Below, piece after piece: positions 1-6,812 of a stretch of 37,021 bases of DNA. This DNA is from an uncultured Clostridia bacterium (GTDB taxonomy: Bacteria > Bacillota > Clostridia > TANB77 > CAG-508). Under the pieces are notes generated by a model. It searched no databases. It saw only the letters and a program-made list of their open reading frames with translations, and was not told the origin of the DNA. Position 1 is the first letter of the stretch; every line of letters starts with the position of its first letter. The position numbers and the translations under genes were made by a program. The DNA is taken from the NCBI GenBank assembly GCA_948560265.1, contig CAOXTD010000003.1:129137-166157 (forward strand). Reading direction: 5' to 3'.

Positions 1-1285
1 TTATAGCTGTTTCTATTTCTCCGAGTTCAATACGATATCCCATATGTTTAATTTGAAAGTCTTTTCTAGAGAGATAAATCAGTTCTCCTCTTTCATTTTC
101 TTTAACAATGTCTCCTGTTTTATAGATGATCTCTGGATATCTTTGGTTTAAAGGGTTTTGTACAAACACTTTCTGTGTTTGTACAGGGTTATTATAATAA
201 CCCTGTGCCAAAAAACTGCCCCTAACGCAAAGTTCACCTTCTTCCCCATTTTTTGCTTCAGTTCCATCTTCTTTCACAATCATTACATTGCAATTATCAC
301 AGTGCTTTCCAATTGGAATGCTTTCTGTATTTTCAAATTTTCTATCCACAATATAATAAGTACAAATATCTGTTGTTTCAGTTGGTCCAAACAAGTTTGC
401 AAATAACGCTTTTGGGAAATGTTCTATCCACATATTAAGTTGCTTTGTCGGCATTACTTCTCCTGCAAATAATATTTTTTCTAAATATGGTAAATTTACT
501 TCTTCTAAAGCTTTTAAATTTGCTACAATACATAGTGCTGACGGAACCCAATAAATTGTGTTTACTTTCTTTTCGTCTAAATATTGTAACAATTTTACAG
601 GAAATGAAAAATACATTTTAGGAATAATATGAAAAGTAGCACCAGATAAAATAGTAGTAAAAATATCTGTAATTGACATGCTAAAGTAAAATGGAGTTTG
701 ACTTCCCCAAATGGTATTTTCATTAATATCAAAGGCTTCTTTAGCCCAGTGAGCATAAGCTATTACTGCTTTATGGCTAATCACTGTTCCTTTTGGAACA
801 CCTGTTGAACCTGACGTAAATAAAATATACATTGTATCTGTGTCTATCATTTTGCTTCTAATTTTCTCTAGTCTTTCTTGTTGTATATCTATTTCTGTCA
901 TTTGTTCATATGTATATATTCTTTGATTTTCTGCCGCAATTTCTTTTGCTTTTGCCTCATTCTTTTTGTCTGTTATAATTGCAACTGGATTTAAAGTATC
1001 TAGAATAGAAGCTAACCTTTCATTAGGAGATTTTACATCTAAAATTGTATAAAAATTTCCACTATATAGCACTCCCATCATAGCTTCTAAGCAAGCTACA
1101 CTTTTATCTAGTAAAATAGCAATTGGCTGATTCATTTTTTCTGTATTACTTAAGCTACTTCCTATCTTTTTACTATTCTCTATAAATTCAGAATAAGTAA
1201 CTTCTCTATTTATGTCTGCAAAAACAGTCTTATTAGCATACTTTTTTGCTGTTTGTTCTAAATACTGTAAAATATTCTTTTTCAT
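1..1285 (-). CDS. Amino-acid adenylation domain protein (DltA/NRPS A-domain type), partial
   Basis: This frame runs off the left edge without a stop, so only about 428 N-terminal residues are present. It is an ANL-superfamily AMP-forming ligase. Core motifs are visible in order: the phosphate-binding loop LFTSGSTGVPKG (about residues 153-164), FGPTETTD (about 297), YKTGD (about 388), and GYRIELGEIE just before the edge. Enzymes of this type activate an amino acid as an aminoacyl-AMP and load it onto a carrier protein. The GYRIELGEIE signature and the length fit DltA (D-alanine to carrier protein) as well as a stand-alone NRPS A domain, so substrate is not assigned. The ATG at 1285 has a GGAGAG ribosome binding site in the 12-base gap after the methylase gene, so it is the last visible gene of that operon. 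A carrier protein or a DltB-like acyltransferase beyond the edge would favour a Dlt-type pathway. Confidence 0.85.
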   Translation of the reverse strand, partial: MKKNILQYLEQTAKKYANKTVFADINREVTYSEFIENSKKIGSSLSNTEKMNQPIAILLDKSVACLEAMMGVLYSGNFYTILDVKSPNERLASILDTLNPVAIITDKKNEAKAKEIAAENQRIYTYEQMTEIDIQQERLEKIRSKMIDTDTMYILFTSGSTGVPKGTVISHKAVIAYAHWAKEAFDINENTIWGSQTPFYFSMSITDIFTTILSGATFHIIPKMYFSFPVKLLQYLDEKKVNTIYWVPSALCIVANLKALEEVNLPYLEKILFAGEVMPTKQLNMWIEHFPKALFANLFGPTETTDICTYYIVDRKFENTESIPIGKHCDNCNVMIVKEDGTEAKNGEEGELCVRGSFLAQGYYNNPVQTQKVFVQNPLNQRYPEIIYKTGDIVKENERGELIYLSRKDFQIKHMGYRIELGEIETAI

Positions 1286-1297
1286 TTTTTCTCTCCA

Positions 1298-2230
1298 TTA
1301 TTTGCCTTTTTGTAGCTTTGCCACAAAAAATCCCTCCATATTTTTAGAAGGCAATATTTTAATAGCTTTTTGGGTATTCAGTGTTTGTCCTTTTTCTGTT
1401 TCTCTTAATTCTAAGTCTATATCCAGCAATTTTAAGTCAAACTGTTCCAAAGCCCATTCTAAAATCTGTTCATTTTCTGCTAAGTTTAATGTACAGGTAG
1501 AGTATACCATTATTCCATTTGGTTTTAAAGCTTCATAAGAATTTCTTAATAATTTTCTTTGGATTTTTACTAGTTCTGCCACCGTTTTTTCTGACCAATT
1601 ACGATATGTTTTGGCATCTGATGCTATGAAACGTCCTTCGCCACTGCAAGGAGTATCTAATAACACTTTATCAAAAGTTTCTGGATATTTCGCTCCTATT
1701 CTTTCTCCATAATCATTATTGACTGTTACTATACTTGCTCCTTGTGCTGTTACATTATATTGCAATCTTTCACAACGAATTTTATCTAATTCATTTGCTA
1801 AAATTTCGCCTTTATTTTGCATCATTGCTGCCATCTGTGTTGTTTTGCTTCCAGGTGCTGCTGTTAAGTCTAACACCTTTTCTCCTTGTTTTGGACTTAA
1901 TACTAGTGGTGGCACCATGCTAGATAAACTTTGTAAATAGATATATCCTTTTTCAAAAAGGTCTAATTTTTGAATTTCTTTTTCTGTTACATTTTTAATG
2001 ATTAAGGCATCTTGATACCAAGGCACCCTCTCAAATTTAATGTTCTTTTCTTTAAAATCTCTCATTAAACTTTGAATATCATATTTTAAAGTATTTACTC
2101 TTAAGGTAGTATATCTTTCTCCTGCCATTCCTGCTAAAATTTTATCCACTGTTAAAGGAGAAAACAGCTCATATAGATTTTCTATAAAAACTTGTGGCAA
2201 TTTTCGTTTTACTTCTAATACAGATAACAT
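1298..2230 (-). CDS. RsmB/NOP2-family RNA cytosine-C5 methyltransferase
   Basis: A 310-residue SAM-dependent RNA m5C methylase of the NOL1/NOP2/Sun family. The SAM-binding motif DLTAAPGSKT lies at about residues 121-130. Both catalytic cysteines are present: Cys195 in DTPCSGEG (motif IV) and Cys246 in YSTCTL (motif VI), so the enzyme should be active. The N-terminal NusB-like domain of RsmB proper is missing, and the C-terminal PUA-like extension of RsmF is not evident. It is therefore a short core-type member, and whether it acts on rRNA or tRNA cannot be read from sequence. It lies 53 bases downstream of mscL and 12 bases upstream of the adenylation gene on the same strand. Confidence 0.9.
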   Translation of the reverse strand: MLSVLEVKRKLPQVFIENLYELFSPLTVDKILAGMAGERYTTLRVNTLKYDIQSLMRDFKEKNIKFERVPWYQDALIIKNVTEKEIQKLDLFEKGYIYLQSLSSMVPPLVLSPKQGEKVLDLTAAPGSKTTQMAAMMQNKGEILANELDKIRCERLQYNVTAQGASIVTVNNDYGERIGAKYPETFDKVLLDTPCSGEGRFIASDAKTYRNWSEKTVAELVKIQRKLLRNSYEALKPNGIMVYSTCTLNLAENEQILEWALEQFDLKLLDIDLELRETEKGQTLNTQKAIKILPSKNMEGFFVAKLQKGK

Positions 2231-2283
2231 TTTTTTCTCCCTCTATCCTTATAGTGTCATTTTTTTAAAAAAGGTTTCATGTT

Positions 2284-2757
2284 TTACTCACTTTTTTGTT
2301 TTTCTTTTAATAAATCTCTAATTTCCTCTAGAAGAACAATATCTTCACTTTTCTTTGCTGGTTCCTCCACCTTTTCCTTTTTCTCTTCATGTTTTAGTTT
2401 TTCAAACAATCGAACCATTGTAAAAATGCAAATAGCAATAATTAGGAAATCTATAATCGTTTGAATAAAAGATCCATAAGCCACTTTAGAATTTCCTATT
2501 TCCAATATTAAATTTGAAAAATCTAATCCACCAATGATAATACCAATTAATGGTGTGATAATGTCATTAACTAAACTAGTCACAATTTTTCCAAAGGCTC
2601 CACCGACAATAACGCCAACTGCCATGTCTACTACATTACCTCTAGAAATAAACTTTTTAAATTCACTTGCTTCTTTTTTCATCTTTTTTAAGTTTTTTTC
2701 TGCTAATTGTTCTAATTCTTTTTTTCTTGCTTCTGTTTGTTCTTCTTTTTCTTCCAT
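2284..2757 (-). CDS. mscL: Large-conductance mechanosensitive channel MscL
   Basis: A 157-residue MscL homologue. The signature of the first helix (FKKFISRGNVVDMAVGVIVG) begins near residue 33 and is followed by a periplasmic-type loop, a second membrane helix (about residues 95-118) and a charged C-terminal helix. The family forms homopentameric pores that open under membrane tension to vent solutes during osmotic downshock. Compared with the usual start (roughly 12 residues before RGNVVD), this protein has about 25 extra, strongly charged Glu/Lys residues at the N-terminus. The long start is supported: an AGGAG overlapping the stop codon of the upstream HD gene sits 7 bases before the ATG at 2757. 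The gap to the HD gene is only 3 bases, so translational coupling is likely. Confidence 0.95.
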   Translation of the reverse strand: MEEKEEQTEARKKELEQLAEKNLKKMKKEASEFKKFISRGNVVDMAVGVIVGGAFGKIVTSLVNDIITPLIGIIIGGLDFSNLILEIGNSKVAYGSFIQTIIDFLIIAICIFTMVRLFEKLKHEEKKEKVEEPAKKSEDIVLLEEIRDLLKEKQKSE

Positions 2758-2760
2758 CTT

Positions 2761-3324
2761 TTACTCCTTGCAATACTCATTTATTTTATCTTCATCTTCT
2801 CTCATAGCTAAAATTGTTTTTTCGAATAAAGTATCTAATTCCCAACCTAACATTTCAGCTCCTTGCTTAATAACATCTCTTGAACAACCTGCTGCAAACT
2901 TCTTATCTTTAAACTTCTTTTTAAGACTTGATACCTCCATATCCTTAGTACTCTTAGAAGGTCTCATTTTAGTAGCAGCCCAAATTAACCCTGTTAATTC
3001 GTCTGTTGCAAATAAAATTTTTTCCATAATATGTTCTGGTTTTACATCGGAGCATAAACCATACCCATGGCTACAAATAGAATTTACTACACTATCTTCT
3101 ACTCCATTTTCTTTTAGTAACTCTACACATTTAATACAATGTTCTTCTGGATACATTTCAAAGTCCACATCATGAAGTAATCCTACTATTCCCCAGTATT
3201 CTACATCTTCATTCATCTCTTTTGCAAAATACCTCATGACACCTTCTACTGTTAAAGCATGTCTAATATGAAATTCCTCTTTATTATATTTTTTTAAAAT
3301 CTCAAAAGCTTTTTCTCTATTCAT
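2761..3324 (-). CDS. HD-domain phosphohydrolase-like protein
   Basis: A 187-residue HD-superfamily protein. Metal ligands expected of the fold are visible: His22 in HALTVEG, His51-Asp52 in LLHDVDFE, and His86 in SHGYG. Members of this small HDIG-like group are commonly annotated as predicted metal-dependent phosphohydrolases, and the natural substrate is unknown. The ATG overlaps the end of the NUDIX gene by 8 bases and the stop is 3 bases from mscL, so it is part of a tightly packed operon. Pairing with a NUDIX hydrolase hints at nucleotide or metabolite clean-up, but this is inference from context only. Confidence 0.85.
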   Translation of the reverse strand: MNREKAFEILKKYNKEEFHIRHALTVEGVMRYFAKEMNEDVEYWGIVGLLHDVDFEMYPEEHCIKCVELLKENGVEDSVVNSICSHGYGLCSDVKPEHIMEKILFATDELTGLIWAATKMRPSKSTKDMEVSSLKKKFKDKKFAAGCSRDVIKQGAEMLGWELDTLFEKTILAMREDEDKINEYCKE

Positions 3325-3739
3325 TTTTATTTCCTCCTATTTTTTTAAATTCTTCTACTTGGCGAACCATATGTCCAATATTACCTTCTCCCGCAAATTT
3401 GTTATAGTCAAAGAAATTTTCTTTCTTATCCATCCATTGTAAATGATTGACTTCTTCTACTAAAGTCACTTCTTTATTTAGTTTTCCATAGAATACTTCT
3501 AATTCCATATCATTAAATGGATATTGAAAATTCATTAAATGAGAAAGTGAAATATCTTGGTTCGTAATTCCTGTTTCCTCTTGCAGTTCTCTATATGCTG
3601 CATGCAATTCTTCTTCATTTTGTTCTACTTTTCCACCAACTAAGTTAAACTTCCCTTTAAAAGGCTCTTTTGCTCTTTGGCACATCAATATCTTGTCTTC
3701 GTCCTGATTGTATACTAATATTAGATTTAATTTTTTCAT
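3317..3739 (-). CDS. NUDIX hydrolase
   Basis: A 140-residue single-domain NUDIX pyrophosphohydrolase. The NUDIX box is complete at residues 36-58: Gly36, five residues, Glu42, seven residues, then REL-EETGI. Such enzymes cleave a nucleoside diphosphate linked to another moiety (8-oxo-dGTP, ADP-ribose, sugar nucleotides) using Mg2+ held by the box glutamates. The opening LILVYNQDEDKILMCQRAKEPFKGKF resembles MutT/8-oxo-dGTPase-like members, but substrate cannot be fixed. It is the first gene of a leftward operon (NUDIX, HD, mscL, methylase, adenylation gene) with a good promoter upstream (3774-3803), and its stop overlaps the HD gene. Confidence 0.92.
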   Translation of the reverse strand: MKKLNLILVYNQDEDKILMCQRAKEPFKGKFNLVGGKVEQNEEELHAAYRELQEETGITNQDISLSHLMNFQYPFNDMELEVFYGKLNKEVTLVEEVNHLQWMDKKENFFDYNKFAGEGNIGHMVRQVEEFKKIGGNKNE

Positions 3740-3773
3740 AGCTTACACTCCAATAATTCAAATTAATAGTTGC

Positions 3774-3803
3774 ATTATATCACAACCTTTATAAAATTGT
3801 CTA
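3774..3803 (-). promoter_or_regulatory. Sigma-A promoter of the NUDIX-HD-mscL operon
   Basis: On the minus strand a TAGACA (-35, 3798-3803) is separated by 18 bases from a perfect TATAAT (-10, 3774-3779), about 35 bases before the NUDIX start codon. Confidence 0.7.
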
Positions 3804-3831
3804 TGGATATGAAATTTGATTATAAAGCAAT

Positions 3832-3853
3832 AAAAAGGACGTTTTATACGTCC
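3832..3853 (-). terminator. Rho-independent terminator of the MATE-kinase gene
   Basis: A GGACGT/ACGTCC stem (3837-3842 with 3848-3853) with a 5-base loop is followed on the minus strand by a run of T. It starts 7 bases after the stop of the MATE fusion gene and separates it from the NUDIX operon. Confidence 0.75.
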
Positions 3854-3859
3854 CTTTAA

Positions 3860-5863
3860 TTAATTTTCAATTAATTCCTTTTCTCTCACCATTTCACAAA
3901 TCAATTCTGCTGATTTTTCTACACCTAGTTTATCACTATTAATGCAAATATCATAATTGCTATAATCTTTCCATTCTTTTTCTGTATAGTGCTTATAATG
4001 GTTGCTTCTTAATTTATCAATTCTCTTAATTTCCTTTTCAGCTTTTATCTTATCAAATCCATAAATTTCAGTTGCTCTTTTAACTTTATCTTCCATATTG
4101 CTATAAATAAAGACCTTTAATACATCTTTTCTATCTTTTAAAATAAAGTCTGCACATCTACCAATAATGACACTTGACTCCTTATCAGCTAGTTCTTTAA
4201 TCAATTCTGATTCTTTTAAAAACAAATCATCACTATTATTTAATCCTATATAATATCCATTATTAAAGTTGCTGAATTTACTCATTTTTTGCTCATTTTC
4301 TTCAATATATTCTTCAGATAGTCCTGTTTCTTGTGCCAATTTTTCTATGAAATCTTTATCATAAAATTTAATTCCCAATTTGTCAGCAATTAGTCTTCCA
4401 ATATATCTTCCACCCGAACCATACTCTCTAGCAATTGTAATAACAACATGTTGATTTAATTGATTATCTGTGCTAGTATCATCTATTAAAGCCTTGCTTT
4501 CCACTTTCTTCTTGCCTAATTTTCCTAGTTCTAAAATTAGTAATATGACAGCAATAACAAATGCTAATCCATCTGCTACTGGTCCTGAGTATAGTAATCC
4601 TTTAAGTCCAAAAGCTTTTCCTAAAATAATCATAGCTGGAATTAAGAATAATACTTGTCTTGATAATGATAAAATTGCACTTTTCACACTTTTTCCAATC
4701 GCTTGGAAGAAAATTCCTGCTGGTATTTGAATTCCATTGCAAATACATAATAGCAAATAAGTTCTAAATGCAATGCATGCAAATTCCATATAATTTTCAT
4801 CTCCACTACCAAAAATAGAGATTAATTGTTCTGGAATTACTTGGAATAAAATAAACGCTATAGTACTAATTACTAAACTGCAACCTAAAACTGCTTTTAA
4901 AGTTTTCTTTACTCTATCATATTTTCCTGCACCATAGTTATATCCAATAATTGGCTGTGACCCTGCTGCAATTCCAATAATAACACTATTTAAAATTTGA
5001 CTAATCTTCATAACAATTCCAAATACGGTAATTGGTATTTCAGAACCAAATTTAGATTCAGCTCCATATTGACCTAACAAATTATTTTCAAATGCCATAA
5101 CTACTACAATACTCATTTGCGTAATAAAACTGCTAATTCCTAATGTAGATACTTTTTTAATGCTATTAAATTGTGGTTTAAAAGTTTCCTTCTTTACTTG
5201 AATAGATTGGAACTTTCTAATATATAAAATATTCATCCCAAAAGTTAAAATTTGACTAATAACTGTTGCTATTGCTGCTCCTTGTACTCCCATTTTAAAT
5301 ACGAAAATAAAAATTGGATCTAAAATAACATTTAAAACTGCCCCTAGTACCATTGAAGTCATTGCATATTTAGGATTTCCATCTGCTCTAATAATAGAAT
5401 TTAGGGTTGTTCCTATCATCATAAAAGGTAAACCGATGGCAATAATATAACCATAATTTAAAGCATATTCTCTTAAATTGTCAGTACAACCAAAAATGTT
5501 CAATAATTGTGGTAAAAAGATTAAAGTAACCATACAGATTAACACTGCTACAATAATAGACAATAAAATACCATTTGCAACACCTTTGCTAGCTTCTTCT
5601 TTTTTCTTTTCTCCTAATTTTAAGCTTAAATAAGCAGATGTTCCATCTCCAAACATAAGTGAAAATGCTAAGCAAACCATTGTTAATGGGAATACTACAT
5701 TGGTAGCTCCATTACCTAAATATCCAACGCCCCAACCAATAAATATTTGGTCTACAATGTTATATAGTGAATTTACTAATAGAGAAATAATACAAGGTAT
5801 TGAAAATTTCTTGATTAATTTTCCTATTTTTTCTGTTCCTAAAATATTTTCTTCTTTTTCCAT
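3860..5863 (-). CDS. MATE-family transporter fused to a cytidylate-kinase-like domain
   Basis: A 667-residue two-part protein. Residues 1 to about 447 form a complete 12-helix MATE (MOP superfamily) transporter, the cation-coupled multidrug exporter fold, with two halves each containing the usual G-x-x-P/D-P-like elements (for example LDPIFIFVFKMGVQGAAIATV). After a short polar linker, residues from about 470 to the end form a cytosolic nucleotide-kinase-like domain. Its P-loop is IAREYGSGGRYIGRLIA, typical of the cytidylate-kinase-like family (Cytidylate_kin2), and it continues through a DKDFIEKLAQETG segment and a basic lid region. No stop or frame change separates the parts. The ATG has an AGGAGG-type ribosome binding site. 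It stands alone between terminators. The function of the kinase part is unknown, and a role in coupling transport to nucleotide state is speculation. Confidence 0.9.
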   Translation of the reverse strand: MEKEENILGTEKIGKLIKKFSIPCIISLLVNSLYNIVDQIFIGWGVGYLGNGATNVVFPLTMVCLAFSLMFGDGTSAYLSLKLGEKKKEEASKGVANGILLSIIVAVLICMVTLIFLPQLLNIFGCTDNLREYALNYGYIIAIGLPFMMIGTTLNSIIRADGNPKYAMTSMVLGAVLNVILDPIFIFVFKMGVQGAAIATVISQILTFGMNILYIRKFQSIQVKKETFKPQFNSIKKVSTLGISSFITQMSIVVVMAFENNLLGQYGAESKFGSEIPITVFGIVMKISQILNSVIIGIAAGSQPIIGYNYGAGKYDRVKKTLKAVLGCSLVISTIAFILFQVIPEQLISIFGSGDENYMEFACIAFRTYLLLCICNGIQIPAGIFFQAIGKSVKSAILSLSRQVLFLIPAMIILGKAFGLKGLLYSGPVADGLAFVIAVILLILELGKLGKKKVESKALIDDTSTDNQLNQHVVITIAREYGSGGRYIGRLIADKLGIKFYDKDFIEKLAQETGLSEEYIEENEQKMSKFSNFNNGYYIGLNNSDDLFLKESELIKELADKESSVIIGRCADFILKDRKDVLKVFIYSNMEDKVKRATEIYGFDKIKAEKEIKRIDKLRSNHYKHYTEKEWKDYSNYDICINSDKLGVEKSAELICEMVREKELIEN

Positions 5864-5946
5864 TTGTTCCTCCTTCTTTTTCTATTATGTATAATTGTCT
5901 GTAAACTCTGTTTATTCTAAACAATCAGCTAAATTTTAGGTCACAT

Positions 5947-5974
5947 AAAAACACCTATTTTTACAGGTGTTTTT
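5947..5974 (-). terminator. Terminator of rpmF
   Basis: A 10-bp stem, AAAAACACCT pairing with AGGTGTTTTT around an 8-base loop, gives T-runs in both directions. It follows the rpmF stop by about 60 bases and precedes the MATE gene. Confidence 0.85.
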
Positions 5975-6033
5975 TGCTACATTACAATTAATTTATAATC
6001 TTCATTTTGCAAAATTTATATGAGATCTAAGCA

Positions 6034-6216
6034 TTAGTTTTCAGATTTTGCAACTACTTCTTTTCCATCATAATATCCACAATTTGGGCATACTCTATGT
6101 TGTAATACTTTTTCGTGGCAATGTGGACAATCAACTAAATTTTGATTTTCTAATTTCCATGTAGATCTTTTTAAATGTGTTCTTGCTTTTGACCATCTTC
6201 TTTTTGGTTGTGCCAT
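6034..6216 (-). CDS. rpmF: Large ribosomal subunit protein bL32
   Basis: A 60-residue protein beginning MAQPKRRWSKARTHLKRS, a clear bL32 start (the initiator Met precedes the conserved A-x-P-K-R/K). Two CxxC pairs, CPHC and CPNC, show this is the zinc-binding (C+) form. bL32 is a small structural protein of the 50S subunit. The usual partner, the DUF177/YceD gene, is not upstream here. Instead rpmF is a single-gene unit with its own consensus promoter and a strong terminator. A GGAGGG ribosome binding site precedes the ATG. Confidence 0.97.
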   Translation of the reverse strand: MAQPKRRWSKARTHLKRSTWKLENQNLVDCPHCHEKVLQHRVCPNCGYYDGKEVVAKSEN

Positions 6217-6289
6217 TTTAATTCCCTCCCTTGACTGTCATTCTTTGTATCTATATTTTAATTTGTTACATAAAATTTCGTACTATAAG

Positions 6290-6318
6290 ATTATACTAGT
6301 TTTTATTTTATTTGTCAA
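6290..6318 (-). promoter_or_regulatory. Consensus sigma-A promoter of rpmF
   Basis: TTGACA (6313-6318), a 17-base spacer and TATAAT (6290-6295) on the minus strand: both hexamers match the consensus perfectly. The transcript would have a leader of about 65 bases. Confidence 0.9.
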
Positions 6319-6411
6319 CCGCTTTTTCCTATTTTCAGGATATTTTTATTCTATTTTTTAATACAATTACAAATACACAATAAAAATAAATTGCTTTTAA
6401 TTTTCCACAAC

Positions 6412-6440
6412 TTGACATTTTTCTTGTTTTATGTTAAGCT
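6412..6440 (+). promoter_or_regulatory. Possible promoter of the small plus-strand gene
   Basis: A perfect TTGACA at 6412-6417 lies on the plus strand about 125 bases before the small gene, but at 17 bases spacing the -10 (TAAGCT) is weak. The remaining stretch 6217-6541 holds only this and the rpmF promoter, and no other gene is seen in it. Confidence 0.35.
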
Positions 6441-6541
6441 TAATAAGATTTCTATTGATTAAGGATACATCAAATTAGGTGTGTCCAGACATAATAGGAA
6501 TTGCGATCCTAGCAAACTATAAAACTTTGGAGGAAAACACT

Positions 6542-6736
6542 ATGAGTAAACGACATCGTCCGAAACAACTTACTAAAGTTCAGCAAGTTTTAAGTGACAA
6601 ACGCGATTCAGCTCTCGTCACCGCTTACTTGTCTGAGACCAAGTATTTGGAAAGGCACTACCCTGTGGAACTGTCTTTCATGGGTTATATCCGTGGAGTT
6701 CCCGGATTAGGACGGTACCAAATCACAAAGGTCTAA
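6542..6736 (+). CDS. Small hypothetical protein of atypical composition
   Basis: A 64-residue basic protein starting MSKRHRPKQLTKVQQVLSDK. I do not recognise a family. The ATG at 6542 is chosen because a strong GGAGG lies 8-9 bases before it. The frame is open back to a GTG at 6479, but that start has no convincing ribosome binding site. The N-terminus is Lys/Arg-rich and the C-terminal part (FMGYIRGVPGLGRYQITKV) is more hydrophobic, with no membrane segment or signal peptide. The gene is visibly richer in G+C than its surroundings, uses codons such as CTC, GTC, ACC and CGT that neighbours avoid, is the only plus-strand gene in the first 24 kb, and ends in an unusually strong terminator. These traits fit a transferred cassette. 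That it is translated is likely but unproven. Confidence 0.6.
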   Translation: MSKRHRPKQLTKVQQVLSDKRDSALVTAYLSETKYLERHYPVELSFMGYIRGVPGLGRYQITKV

Positions 6737-6756
6737 GCAAAGATTGCAAACCTAAC

Positions 6757-6799
6757 ACAAAGCAGGGTGTTCTCGAAAGGGAACGCCCTGCTTACTTTT
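6757..6799 (+). terminator. Strong terminator after the small plus-strand gene
   Basis: About 13-14 paired bases (AAGCAGGGTGTTC with GGAACGCCCTGCTT, one G-T pair) around a short CGAAAG-type loop are followed by a T-rich tail. It lies between the convergent small gene and ppdK and may serve both. It is GC-rich compared with every other terminator in the window. Confidence 0.85.
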
Positions 6800-6812
6800 T
6801 ATCATTTATTTT

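Noticed and set aside
6479..6736. Longer version of the small plus-strand gene from GTG 6479
   Set aside because: No ribosome binding site at that GTG, while a strong GGAGG precedes ATG 6542.
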